Shown: piece by piece, positions 35,576-43,821 of the stretch | How the letters are laid out: the number at the start of each line of letters is the position of its first letter | Position numbering within the stretch: the first letter of the stretch is position 1 | Assembly: GCA_016177735.1 (NCBI GenBank) | Contig: JACOUS010000023.1 | Coordinates: forward strand, 140,005-204,004 | DNA: 64,000 nucleotides | Source of the DNA: Ignavibacteriales bacterium | GTDB taxonomy: Bacteria; Bacteroidota; Ignavibacteria; Ignavibacteriales; Melioribacteraceae | Direction of reading: 5' to 3' | Notes under the pieces: generated by a model | Databases searched by the model: none | Seen by the model: only the letters and a program-made list of their open reading frames with translations | What the model was told of the DNA's origin: nothing | Program-made: the position numbers and the translations under genes

Positions 35576-37264
35576 ATGTTCGAACGAGAAATAAAATTTA
35601 TATATGATTTTAATCTGAATAAGGTTAACCGGCTTGGTCCGTATTTTACGTTCGAACAGCTATCGGCTTCCGAGGTTCACCCGGCAATTTTACATTACAT
35701 CTCCGCAGAGATCGATTACCTGATTTTTGAGGACAGGCAGAAGCTTCTCAAAAATTCTATCTTCGATTACTCCGGCGAAAAAATATCGTACCATTTTTCT
35801 TTGATTACAGATGAGGTAAAAAAATCGAAACGTATTTCGCTCGAATATATCTCTAAACTTATTCTGCACGCGTCATCGTTTACAATCAATTACCTTGTTA
35901 GACCCAAATGGGCGCTGCGAAAATTTGTGTACGACGAAGGCGATCATAAAACCACTACGGAAATCAAACAAATACTAAACTATATCTATTATTATCATTT
36001 CCTTAAAAAAATAATTTTCTCGTATATCAACACGAAAAAAATATTATCGATGAATTCCGCCGAGTTTGGTGAACTGCTTGATAAAGTTGATAATCTTGGA
36101 GTAGAGACAAACTTGCAGAACATATTATCTAATTCTCTCAAAGCTATGGCTGAATTTTTCAATATCGGAGAAATTCAGAAAAATAAAATTCCACTTGCCG
36201 CTGTTGAAATGTTCTTGGAAGAAAAACGTTTGACAAACTATCTGAAAAAGATACAAACGGCTTTCGGTGAAGATAAAAATCTGAAGTTGAGCATCGCTGA
36301 TTATCAAAAAGTTTTCGACAGTGTTCTGCTCGAAAAATCTGAAACATTGTTTGATGACACAATTGTTGAAACCGAAGAAATAAAAGAGCCGATTGCACCG
36401 GTTGCCGAAGAAGTGATCGAAGAGAAAATTGAACAAACTGCAGAAGTAGAAATTCAAGAGGAAAAAATTCGAGAAGAAAAAGAAACGCAAGAAGAGATTC
36501 CTTTCAAACCAACAAAGCTTAGAATAAGAATCGATAAAGAAAATGAAATTGAACCGGTAGCCGAAGACGAAATAACCGCTGATGCTGAAGAGGAACGAGA
36601 AACTCTTGCCGAAGAAAAAGAAGAATATTTCGGTTTGGAAAATGTGCTGAATGAATTTGCAAATGGTACCAAAGAAGAAGAAGTAACTTTCAATGAAGAG
36701 GAAGTTATCCCTGATGAAGAAACAATGACTGAAAATGAAGAAGAAGTTATCGAAGAAAAGAATATTCTTGAAAAAGAAACAGATGCAGAAGAGATTGCCG
36801 AAGAAAATGGTGTTGAAGAAGATGAAATTATTATCGGTGGAATGAATCAGATGAAAAAGAGAGAAGAGGAAAACCTTGATACGGAAAAAACAAAAAAAAA
36901 TGAAAATGTGAAAAAGAACAAGCTCGATTCAATAATGAAAGTTGACGACGAGCCCGAAAATGTAATTGGAGAGGATAACGCTGTTGTAAAATCCGAAGAG
37001 TTTGGTGCAGTGCCGGAAGAATTACTTAAGATGGGTCTCGCGGAAATTCTTGAACACAAAGACATGACAAAAATTATTGAAGCAATATTCGACTATGATA
37101 TTGAAGAATTCGCAAACACTATAGATGAAATATCCAACTGCGGAGATTTGGAAGATGCAGATATCATTCTGAATCAAACATTAAAAAACCATAACGTAAA
37201 CAGAAACTCTAAAGAAGCAGAAACATTCCGTGCAATCATATCGGAATATTTCAATCGAAGATAA
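35576..37264 (+). CDS. Conserved-looking acidic protein of unknown function upstream of obg
   Basis: A 562-aa protein I do not recognise. The N-terminal 250 residues are a helical folded region (FEREIKFIYDFNLNKVNRLG, then SAEIDYLIFEDRQKLL, YIYYYHFLKKIIFSYI). The middle (about 255-460) is extremely rich in Glu and low in complexity, and looks disordered. The C-terminal 90 residues (DMTKIIEAIFDYDIEEFANT...AFRAIISEYFN-like end) are again helical. There is no signal peptide or membrane segment, so it is probably cytosolic. The stop lies 6 nt before obg, so it is likely co-transcribed with this ribosome-assembly GTPase. A function linked to Obg is possible but unsupported. Confidence 0.65.
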   Translation: MFEREIKFIYDFNLNKVNRLGPYFTFEQLSASEVHPAILHYISAEIDYLIFEDRQKLLKNSIFDYSGEKISYHFSLITDEVKKSKRISLEYISKLILHASSFTINYLVRPKWALRKFVYDEGDHKTTTEIKQILNYIYYYHFLKKIIFSYINTKKILSMNSAEFGELLDKVDNLGVETNLQNILSNSLKAMAEFFNIGEIQKNKIPLAAVEMFLEEKRLTNYLKKIQTAFGEDKNLKLSIADYQKVFDSVLLEKSETLFDDTIVETEEIKEPIAPVAEEVIEEKIEQTAEVEIQEEKIREEKETQEEIPFKPTKLRIRIDKENEIEPVAEDEITADAEEERETLAEEKEEYFGLENVLNEFANGTKEEEVTFNEEEVIPDEETMTENEEEVIEEKNILEKETDAEEIAEENGVEEDEIIIGGMNQMKKREEENLDTEKTKKNENVKKNKLDSIMKVDDEPENVIGEDNAVVKSEEFGAVPEELLKMGLAEILEHKDMTKIIEAIFDYDIEEFANTIDEISNCGDLEDADIILNQTLKNHNVNRNSKEAETFRAIISEYFNRR

Positions 37265-37270
37265 AAGCCC

Positions 37271-38257
37271 ATGTTTATTGATTACGCAAAAATATACGTA
37301 AAAGCCGGAGACGGCGGCAGCGGCGCTGTTGCATTCCGGAGGGAAAAGTATGTTCCCAAAGGAGGTCCCGCCGGAGGTAACGGCGGTAATGGCGGCAATG
37401 TTATTTTTATTGCCGACCGCAACTTGAATACACTTTTGGATTTGCAGTATAAGAGAAGATCTCTCGCACCCGACGGCGATAAAGGCGGCACATCTTTGAA
37501 AGACGGCAAAAACGGCGAAGACATAATTATAAGAGTTCCTATAGGAACAATAATTAAAGATGCGGAGACCGAAGAAATTTTATTCGATCTTGATGCCGAA
37601 GGGAAAAAATTTGTTTCTGCAAAAGGCGGAAAGGGCGGGAAGGGGAACAGCAATTTTGCAACGCCTACAAATCAAACGCCGCGGTATGCGGAATCCGGCA
37701 AACCCGGCGAAGAACGAAATATTATTCTCGAACTTAAACTCATCGCAGATGTTGGTTTGGTAGGATTTCCAAATGCAGGCAAATCAACTTTAATTTCTGT
37801 TATCTCCGAAGCCAAGCCTAAAATTGCAAATTATCCTTTTACAACACTCGAACCGAATCTCGGCATAGTTCGTTACAAAGATTACAGTAACATTGTAGTG
37901 GCAGATATTCCCGGCATTATTGAAGGTGCACATCAAGGCAAAGGTCTGGGATTAAAATTTCTCCGCCACATCGAGAGAACCAAGATACTTTTGTTGATGA
38001 TTGATATTACTTCCGAAGATCATCTCAAAGAATTTAAAACCCTGGTTAACGAACTGAATCAGTACTCGAAAGTGTTAAGCAAAAAGAAAAAGATATTGGC
38101 TTATTCGAAAGCCGATCTGGCAGATAAAGAAACAATACAAAAACTAAAGAAGAAAAAAATTGCCGGCTGCAACGGACAAGTTTTAGTTTTTTCATCGGCA
38201 ACACGAACCGGTATTCAGGAACTATTAGATACTTTATGGAAAGAACTGCAAGATTAA
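37271..38257 (+). CDS. obg: Obg/CgtA ribosome-assembly GTPase
   Basis: A 328-aa Obg GTPase. The N-terminal glycine-rich Obg fold (residues 1-158) contains GDGGSGAVAFRREKYVPKGG and GGKGGKGNSNF. The G domain begins with VGFPNAGKST (G1), followed by YPFTTLEPNLG (G2) and DIPGIIEGAHQGKGLG (G3). AYSKAD corresponds to the NKxD position. It acts in late 50S assembly and the stress response. The usual rplU-rpmA neighbours are absent here. The end overlaps the following permease gene by 22 nt. Confidence 0.96.
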   Translation: MFIDYAKIYVKAGDGGSGAVAFRREKYVPKGGPAGGNGGNGGNVIFIADRNLNTLLDLQYKRRSLAPDGDKGGTSLKDGKNGEDIIIRVPIGTIIKDAETEEILFDLDAEGKKFVSAKGGKGGKGNSNFATPTNQTPRYAESGKPGEERNIILELKLIADVGLVGFPNAGKSTLISVISEAKPKIANYPFTTLEPNLGIVRYKDYSNIVVADIPGIIEGAHQGKGLGLKFLRHIERTKILLLMIDITSEDHLKEFKTLVNELNQYSKVLSKKKKILAYSKADLADKETIQKLKKKKIAGCNGQVLVFSSATRTGIQELLDTLWKELQD

Positions 38258-39246
38258 CCGTATCAGGGTTTTCAGTAAGAATTTTTTTCCTATTTCTAAT
38301 TACAATTACAGCGGCAATAACCGGTTTGTTAATCGGATCGGTTAACATTTCGTTAAATGATTTTTTCAATTCTGTGTTTGGAAAAGAAACAGATCCCGCA
38401 ATCAGCCAAATTATTTTTGATATTCGTCTTCCGCGTGTTTTATATGCAATGGCAGTCGGCGGAGGTTTATCAATTGCCGGTGCAGTGTTCCAGGCAATGT
38501 TGATGAATCCGCTTGCCGAGCCGTACATTCTCGGTATATCGAGCGGAGGGACATTCGGCGCAGTTCTTTCATTTCTGATCGGTGCTTCTTTTTTCGGAAC
38601 TCAAATCTTCGCTTTCGCCGGTGCGTTGTGTGTTATGTTAATTGTTTTTGTTTTGGGAAAAAGATTCGGCGGACTCGAACCGAATGTACTTTTGCTAACC
38701 GGAGTTATGGTTGGCGCATTTTTTTCTGCCGCAATTCTGTTGATGATTACTTTGTTAAATGATTCGTTACGCACAGCAGTGTTTTGGCTTATCGGAAATT
38801 TATCCCTCGCCCAAAAAGCAAACACAGTTTATGTTCTTCCTTTGACTGCGGTTGTATCGTTAATATTAATTCTCTATTCGGATAAATATAATGTTATTAG
38901 TCTCGGTTCGGACAGCGCAAAACAGCTCGGCATTAATACTAATTTGTTGAAATCAATTACTTATTTGTTGACAAGTTTAATGGTTGGTACGCTCGTATCT
39001 GTAAGCGGAATTATCGGTTTTGTAGGATTACTTATTCCGCATGTTTGCAGAATGATTTTCGGTCCCGATAACAGAATAATTTTCCCGGCATCATTTTTTA
39101 TTGGTGCGGCATATTTAACTTTATGTGATACGCTTGCACGTACAATAGTTTCGCCGGCAGAACTTCCGGTCGGTGCAATTACTGCATTAATTGGTGCGCC
39201 GGTATTTGTTCTCCTTTTGCGTAAAAGATTTAAAATGATCAAATAA
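38236..39246 (+). CDS. FecCD/BtuC-family ABC transporter permease
   Basis: A 336-aa integral membrane permease of the iron-siderophore/cobalamin family (FecCD), with about nine or ten transmembrane helices. Signatures are the DIRLPRVLYAMAVGGGLSIA helix, the MLMNPLAEPYILGISSGGTFGAV loop, GIIGFVGLLIPHVCRMIFGPD (coupling helix) and ELPVGAITALIGAPVF near the C-terminus. It would move a metal chelate or cobalamin across the inner membrane. No ATPase or substrate-binding protein lies next to it, so the transporter must be completed elsewhere. The first codon lies 22 nt inside obg. Confidence 0.9.
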   Translation: MERTARLTVSGFSVRIFFLFLITITAAITGLLIGSVNISLNDFFNSVFGKETDPAISQIIFDIRLPRVLYAMAVGGGLSIAGAVFQAMLMNPLAEPYILGISSGGTFGAVLSFLIGASFFGTQIFAFAGALCVMLIVFVLGKRFGGLEPNVLLLTGVMVGAFFSAAILLMITLLNDSLRTAVFWLIGNLSLAQKANTVYVLPLTAVVSLILILYSDKYNVISLGSDSAKQLGINTNLLKSITYLLTSLMVGTLVSVSGIIGFVGLLIPHVCRMIFGPDNRIIFPASFFIGAAYLTLCDTLARTIVSPAELPVGAITALIGAPVFVLLLRKRFKMIK

Positions 39247-39257
39247 GAAGGGATGAA

Positions 39258-40085
39258 ATGAAACTCGTTAGAAAGAAAATATATATTGTTGCTTTACTTA
39301 TGATATCTGCGTGCTCTGCCGGTTTCAATATTTTTTCCGACGGCGATGAAATATCACTTGGCGAAAAGTTCGATAAAGAAATACGCAACAACCCGAAAGA
39401 ATATCCCGTTTACAACAATCCGGCTGTAAAAGATTACATCAATAAAAATATTTTCAGTGCGATATTAAATTCACAGGAGATCAAAAAATCGGCTGTCTAT
39501 AAATATCAGATGGAATTAATACAAAATGATTCGACATTAAATGCATTTGCCGTGCCCGGCGGATACGTTTACATTTACACAGGCTTGCTAAAATATCTGG
39601 ATTCGGAAGCGGCGCTTGCCGGCGTGCTCGGTCATGAAATTGCGCATGTTGAACGGAGGCATGCGACACAGAGAATTACTTCTGCTTACGGATTATCAAT
39701 TGTTATAAATCTTGCACTCGGCAATAACCCATCCCAAATCACCGAAATGGTTGCAAATCTTTTTTCCGGTTTAACTTTGCTTGCAAACAGCCGCTCCAAC
39801 GAAGACGAGAGCGATGAATATTCCATAAAATATTTACAGCACACAAAATTCTATCCGGGCAGTGTCAAATTCTTTTTTGAAAAACTGCGAGACGACGGAA
39901 AAGTATCAAAAGGGGGCGAAGGAATTGCTACTTTTCTATCGACCCATCCCGATCCTATAGCGCGTATTAATTCCGCAGAGCAAAGATTGAAAGAATTGGG
40001 AATTGAGGTTAAATCTTACAAAGCAGAGGGCGGCGGAATTTTTAAGAAAGAGTACGAGAAGAACATCAAAAGCAAGATTAAGTAA
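39258..40085 (+). CDS. M48-family zinc metalloprotease, predicted lipoprotein
   Basis: A 275-aa M48 peptidase (BepA/LoiP-like). A lipoprotein signal (ALLMISAC, Cys19) puts it on the periplasmic side of a membrane. The zinc motif HEIAH (126-130) and a distal RSNEDESDEYS segment, which supplies the Glu ligand, are complete. Preceding it is the LNAFAVPGGYVYIYTGLL segment common to M48 proteases. Relatives act in envelope quality control, especially of outer-membrane proteins. It follows the permease gene by 11 nt. Confidence 0.9.
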   Translation: MKLVRKKIYIVALLMISACSAGFNIFSDGDEISLGEKFDKEIRNNPKEYPVYNNPAVKDYINKNIFSAILNSQEIKKSAVYKYQMELIQNDSTLNAFAVPGGYVYIYTGLLKYLDSEAALAGVLGHEIAHVERRHATQRITSAYGLSIVINLALGNNPSQITEMVANLFSGLTLLANSRSNEDESDEYSIKYLQHTKFYPGSVKFFFEKLRDDGKVSKGGEGIATFLSTHPDPIARINSAEQRLKELGIEVKSYKAEGGGIFKKEYEKNIKSKIK

Positions 40086-40089
40086 CGGC

Positions 40090-40120
40090 TTGAAGTTTGG
40101 GGCGTGAGTCTTTATATTTG
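40090..40120 (+). promoter_or_regulatory. Candidate promoter for tRNA-Met/secG
   Basis: TTG (40090-40092) and TATATTTG (40113-40120) are separated by 20 nt and match the Bacteroidota TTG/TAnnTTTG pattern. This lies 50 nt before the tRNA gene. The motif is short and no terminator follows the M48 gene, so read-through is also possible. Confidence 0.35.
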
Positions 40121-40169
40121 ATGCCCGATTTTCCTCTGATAGAAGAAAAACCGGACAAATTGAAAATAT

Positions 40170-40243
40170 GGCGAGGTAGCTCAGTAGGTTAGAGCAGTGG
40201 AATCATAATCCACGTGTCGGGGGTTCGAATCCCTCCCTCGCTA
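40170..40243 (+). tRNA. tRNA-Met (anticodon CAT)
   Basis: A 74-nt cloverleaf. The acceptor stem is GGCGAGG with CCTCGCT (one G-U pair), the D arm contains AGCTCAGTAGGTTAGAGC, the anticodon stem-loop is GTGGA-ATCATAA-TCCAC (anticodon CAT at 40206-40208), and the T arm is GGGGG-TTCGAAT-CCCTC. The GGAATCATAATCC stem-loop is that of Bacteroidota elongator tRNA-Met; a lysidine-modified tRNA-Ile(CAT) cannot be strictly excluded. CCA is not encoded. secG begins 20 nt downstream. Confidence 0.93.
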
Positions 40244-40263
40244 CATTAATTTTGGAGTTAAAA

Positions 40264-40608
40264 ATGTACACCTTATTAATAACACTTACTATTGTAATTG
40301 CGGCATTGTTGGTAATTGTTGTTCTTTTGCAGTCGAGTAAAGGCGGCGGTTTAGCCGGCTCTTTCGGAGGTACTGGAAGTTTCGGTACTGTATTCGGCAC
40401 AAGAAGAACAGCCGATTTTCTTAGCAGAGCTACATGGTGGCTTGGCGGCGCTCTTCTGATATTGACTGTAGTTATAAATTTATTTTTCTTACCCGGAAAA
40501 ACCACGGCAGATCAAAGAGAAAGTATAATTCAAGGAAGCAAAGAACAATCAGTACCGTCACAACCGGTATTGCCGAGGCAATCGGCGCAGCAACCGGGAC
40601 AGAAATAA
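40264..40608 (+). CDS. secG: Preprotein translocase subunit SecG
   Basis: A 114-aa SecG: an N-terminal helix (LLITLTIVIAALLVIVVLLQ), the conserved SSKGGGLAGSFGG loop, GTVFGTRRTADFLSRATW, a second helix (GGALLILTVVINLFFL) and a Gln/Pro-rich tail. SecG is the accessory subunit of the SecYEG channel. The ATG at 40264 is preceded by TTGGAG; an in-frame TTG at 40252 is not needed. It may be co-transcribed with the tRNA. A terminator follows. Confidence 0.95.
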   Translation: MYTLLITLTIVIAALLVIVVLLQSSKGGGLAGSFGGTGSFGTVFGTRRTADFLSRATWWLGGALLILTVVINLFFLPGKTTADQRESIIQGSKEQSVPSQPVLPRQSAQQPGQK

Positions 40609-40619
40609 GTTTTTAGGAC

Positions 40620-40653
40620 AAAGCCTCTTCGCGTGAAGGGGCTTTAGTTTTTT
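40620..40653 (+). terminator. Rho-independent terminator after secG
   Basis: AAAGCCTCTTC (40620-40630) pairs with GAAGGGGCTTT (40635-40645) with one mismatch, followed by AG and a T-run to 40653. Confidence 0.8.
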
Positions 40654-40703
40654 AGACATGCTTCTATTTCATTTCAAATATTTCCTTCCTAATTGGTGAT
40701 ACT

Positions 40704-41537
40704 ATGCCAAATAATAAAAAGCCGGAAAAGGCATACAAGAATCAGGACTTTTTAAGTTCTGCAGATGCAAGAGCGATCAGAATTCTTTCGGAATATTTCG
40801 AACCGAGATCGCGCTTCATTAAAAATAAAATTGCAGATACAATTGTTTTCTTTGGTTCGGCAAGAATAATTTCGAGAAAAGATGCGATGAAGCTGGTTGA
40901 ATCTGCAAAAAAAGAAAAAGCTTCTTCGCTAAAAAAGAAATTTGACGGCGCTGTTAAACTTCTTGAAATGTCTAAATATTATGAAGATGCAGTTGAACTT
41001 TCGAAGAAACTTACTGTGTGGTCAAAATCTCTTAAACAAGAGAACAATCGTTTCATAATTTGCAGCGGCGGCGGACCGGGAATTATGGAAGCGGCAAACA
41101 AAGGAGCCAAACTTGCCGGCGGTCATTCGGTAGGGTTAAATATCAGTATTCCGTTCGAGCAGTTCGTTAATAAATATGTTGACCCGGATCTTGCATTCGA
41201 ATTCCATTATTTTTTCATGCGCAAACTTTGGTTTGTTTATCTTGCCAAAGCATTAATAGTTTTTCCCGGCGGCTTCGGCACTATGGATGAATTGATGGAA
41301 GTGCTTACTCTTGTGCAGACAAAAAAGATCACCAAGAAAATGAAAATAGTAATGTATGATGAAAATTACTGGCGCGAGATTATCAATTTTGATGCGCTGA
41401 TTGAACACGGTACGATCAGCAAAGACAATATGAAACTTTTCGATTTTTGCAGTACGGTTGATGAAGCTTATGAAAAGATCACATCACATTTTCAAAAATA
41501 TTTTTTGAACAATAACTTGGGCAGTACAAAGAAGTAA
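40704..41537 (+). CDS. LOG-family protein (nucleotide monophosphate nucleosidase-like)
   Basis: A 277-aa protein of the LOG/TIGR00730 family. Key motifs are SGGGPGIMEAANKGA (121-135) and PGGFGTMDELMEVL (188-201), the nucleotide-binding and catalytic segment PGGxGTxxE. The upstream FFGSAR stretch (49-54) is also conserved. Family members hydrolyse nucleoside 5'-monophosphates to free base and ribose 5-phosphate; some release cytokinins. The protein has about 45 extra N-terminal residues compared with the short LOG form, plus a charged helix (60-115). It stands alone between two terminators. Confidence 0.88.
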   Translation: MPNNKKPEKAYKNQDFLSSADARAIRILSEYFEPRSRFIKNKIADTIVFFGSARIISRKDAMKLVESAKKEKASSLKKKFDGAVKLLEMSKYYEDAVELSKKLTVWSKSLKQENNRFIICSGGGPGIMEAANKGAKLAGGHSVGLNISIPFEQFVNKYVDPDLAFEFHYFFMRKLWFVYLAKALIVFPGGFGTMDELMEVLTLVQTKKITKKMKIVMYDENYWREIINFDALIEHGTISKDNMKLFDFCSTVDEAYEKITSHFQKYFLNNNLGSTKK

Positions 41538-41570
41538 AACAAAAAACCCCAACAGAGTCGGGGTTTTGTT
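41536..41570. terminator. Bidirectional terminator between LOG and rpsU genes
   Basis: AAAACCCC (41543-41550) pairs with GGGGTTTT (41560-41567) around AACAGAGTC, with an A-run to the left and a T-run to the right. It can terminate both convergent genes. Confidence 0.8.
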
Positions 41571-41573
41571 TGA

Positions 41574-41777
41574 TCAACCTCTGCGGTCTTTCAAAGCTTG
41601 TTCACGAGAAGCTCTCCGTTTTGCTTTAATTAAATCCATCCTTTTTTCAATAGACGGCTTAACAAAGAAGGTTCGTTTCTTGTATTCTTTCAGAATGCCG
41701 GAACGCTCATATTTTTTCTTAAAACGTTTTAGCGCTTTATCAATATTCTCGTTTTCTTGAACGGTAATGCCTACCAC
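41574..41777 (-). CDS. rpsU: 30S ribosomal protein bS21
   Basis: A 67-aa S21: GITVQENENIDKALKRFKKK, then YERSGILKEYKKRTFFVKPS and a basic C-terminal helix KRRASREQALKDRR. It binds the 30S platform near the anti-Shine-Dalgarno end of 16S rRNA. The start is GTG, with AGGTGA 8-10 nt upstream. It converges on the LOG gene with a shared terminator. Confidence 0.95.
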   Translation of the reverse strand: MVGITVQENENIDKALKRFKKKYERSGILKEYKKRTFFVKPSIEKRMDLIKAKRRASREQALKDRRG

Positions 41778-41853
41778 TTAGATATCACCTGCCTTTTTGG
41801 TTTATAAAATTTGCGCTCCAAACCTAACGAAATGAGTGTCAATTGTCAAACTG

Positions 41854-42312
41854 CTATGCTTCTTCCTCTTCGGGAGAAATTACAAGCACGGGGCATTTTG
41901 CGTAGCGGATTACTTTCTCGGCAACGCTGCCAAGCAGAGTGTGAAGAATTCCGGTTCTGCCGTGTGTTGCAATTACTATTAAGTCGCAATTAATTTCTTT
42001 TGAGTAGTTAACTATTTCTTCGTAGTCGTTCCCTTTTTTGCATACCTCAATCACTTTAATATTGGAATCGTTTCTTAATAACGACACAGTCTCTGCAAGT
42101 TGTTTGCGAGCTTCTTCTTCCATCGATTTCATTACTTCATCTTCGGATACATCGAGCGACCGTACGGCAAGAAACGGAGGAGTCTTTTCCAAAACGTAAA
42201 CAAGATGAACAACCGCGTCTGCTTTTTCCGCAATGTCTCTTGCGTATTCGAAAGCGGAGAATGAAAGTTTACTGAAATCTGTAGGAACGATGATATTTTT
42301 TACGCTAAACAT
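41854..42312 (-). CDS. Universal stress protein (UspA family)
   Basis: A 152-aa Usp domain: KNIIVPTDFSKLSFSAFEYA at the N-terminus and the ATP-binding signature THGRTGILHTLLGSVAEKVI, ending AKCPVLVISPEEEEA. The GxxGx9GS pattern is intact, which suggests an ATP-binding Usp. The ATG at 42312 is preferred over a GTG at 42321 that overlaps the stop of the anti-sigma gene. It lies immediately downstream of the sigma/anti-sigma pair on the same strand and is probably a member of that operon. Confidence 0.92.
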   Translation of the reverse strand: MFSVKNIIVPTDFSKLSFSAFEYARDIAEKADAVVHLVYVLEKTPPFLAVRSLDVSEDEVMKSMEEEARKQLAETVSLLRNDSNIKVIEVCKKGNDYEEIVNYSKEINCDLIVIATHGRTGILHTLLGSVAEKVIRYAKCPVLVISPEEEEA

Positions 42313-42317
42313 AAGCC

Positions 42318-43163
42318 TCACTTTAAATATGTTAGAAAACTTGTTTCAACATTTTCCAAATTGGTGTTTGAAGCTATCGCAACAATATTCCGGCTATGCT
42401 TCAGCATGACAAATGAACAATTTTTGTCTTTGATTTTCAATGCACCGCCGTTGTTGAGGTATTTACATAAATCACCGGTTAAACAAAGTTTCGGATTATT
42501 GTTGAGCATCTTTTCATCAACTTGATAAAGATACAAAATTTCACCTTTGCTGTTTTTGTAAATACTGTGTGCAAGTTTTATTCCGTCTATTTCCGAAATT
42601 ACAGCACCTTCAACTTTCCAACCCGGGCATCTCGGAACAACTGTAGTGTAAGCAACGCCTTTGTTGTAAAAATATTTGATAACATCTTTCGGGTCGCTGC
42701 TATTGAAGTGAAGATTCAGCTTGCCGCGGATGATATCATAAAAATTATTCTGTGCTTGAACGAGTAGATTTGCTTTGCCGGTTTGCTGAAGTGCAAGCAT
42801 CTCTGAAGTTTTTTCGGAATTAAACGGTATGCTCACCAGTAAAATGAATAACAATATCACTAGCGAAGTGAATTCATATCTTACTTTAAGAAATCTTTCT
42901 ATAATTAATTCTTTGTTTGGCAAAGTTGGAATTGGTTTGTCGGAAGTGTTTTTGTAAATATTTTTTATGATTCTATCAGTTAAATAATCCGGCACAGCTT
43001 GATGGGCGAAACGCTCATTCAATAAATTTTTGATTCGGCTTTGTATTAAATATTCCGCGCGAATGGATTCATCTTGCCGGATTAGTTTTTTTAATCTTCC
43101 GATTACAACCGGGTCTTTCAATTCATTATCCGCGAAGGAAGTTATTTCTTCGAGCAGTTCCAT
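42318..43163 (-). CDS. Membrane-anchored anti-sigma factor candidate
   Basis: A 281-aa protein. The N-terminal cytosolic helical part (LEEITSFADNELKDPVVIGR and following) resembles the anti-sigma domain fold but lacks the HxxxCxxC zinc motif. One transmembrane helix lies near residues 95-112 (FTSLVILLFILLVSIPF). A periplasmic C-terminal domain contains VVPRCPGWKVEGAVISEIDG. The start shares its A with the stop of the ECF sigma gene (TAATG), the typical arrangement for a sigma factor and its inhibitor. The function is inferred from that coupling and topology. Confidence 0.7.
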   Translation of the reverse strand: MELLEEITSFADNELKDPVVIGRLKKLIRQDESIRAEYLIQSRIKNLLNERFAHQAVPDYLTDRIIKNIYKNTSDKPIPTLPNKELIIERFLKVRYEFTSLVILLFILLVSIPFNSEKTSEMLALQQTGKANLLVQAQNNFYDIIRGKLNLHFNSSDPKDVIKYFYNKGVAYTTVVPRCPGWKVEGAVISEIDGIKLAHSIYKNSKGEILYLYQVDEKMLNNNPKLCLTGDLCKYLNNGGALKIKDKNCSFVMLKHSRNIVAIASNTNLENVETSFLTYLK

Positions 43164-43777
43164 TAAGTTGTTTTTCTCTTTGAAAGTTTTTTAGGTGCAA
43201 AACCTTTATCCTTCGCGTAATCGAACAACAATGCATAAAGCATTTTTCTGGCACGGTGCAAACGCGATCTCACTGTACCGACCGGAATATCGACAAAGTC
43301 GGCAATCTCATCGTAAGTAAATCCTTCGATATCGCTTAGTATAATTACGGTTCTAAAATCTTCCGGCAATTCCGTTAATGCTTTCGAAATATCGTCATCG
43401 AGAAGATTGCTGAAAGCATCTTGCTCGTAATGTTTTGACTCTACTTCATCGGATTTAATTGTTTCGTAAAAATTCTGTATGTCTTCGTAATCAATTTTGT
43501 CCGGTTCTTTAACATGTTTGCGGTAATCATTGATGTACGAATTTTTCAATATTCTAAACAGCCACGCTTTGCAATTAGTGCCCTTCTCGAATTTATCGAA
43601 AAAACGGAATGCCTTTAAATATGTTTCCTGGACGAGATCGTCTGCATCGTCCTCGCTTCCGGTCATTCTCAAAGCATAATTGTAAAGGGAATTCATGTGA
43701 GGAAGAGCTTCTTTTTCAAATTCGGTGTAGAGCTTTTCCAATTCCCTTTTGTTCAATGTGTTTGAATGTGCTCGCAT
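43163..43777 (-). CDS. ECF-family RNA polymerase sigma factor
   Basis: A 204-aa sigma-70 factor of the extracytoplasmic-function type. Region 2 is YNYALRMTGSEDDADDLVQE, followed by TYLKAFRFFDKF and NCKAWLFRILKN. Region 4 is LPEDFRTVIILSDIEGFTYD followed by EIADFVDIPVGTVRSRLHRA (helix-turn-helix). It is the first gene of a minus-strand operon with its likely anti-sigma factor and a universal stress protein, so an envelope or general stress regulon is probable. ATG start with no strong upstream Shine-Dalgarno. Confidence 0.93.
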   Translation of the reverse strand: MRAHSNTLNKRELEKLYTEFEKEALPHMNSLYNYALRMTGSEDDADDLVQETYLKAFRFFDKFEKGTNCKAWLFRILKNSYINDYRKHVKEPDKIDYEDIQNFYETIKSDEVESKHYEQDAFSNLLDDDISKALTELPEDFRTVIILSDIEGFTYDEIADFVDIPVGTVRSRLHRARKMLYALLFDYAKDKGFAPKKLSKRKTT

Positions 43778-43821
43778 TAAATTGTTACTGGTTTGTGCAG
43801 ATTAATTTCTTTCGGATAAAT

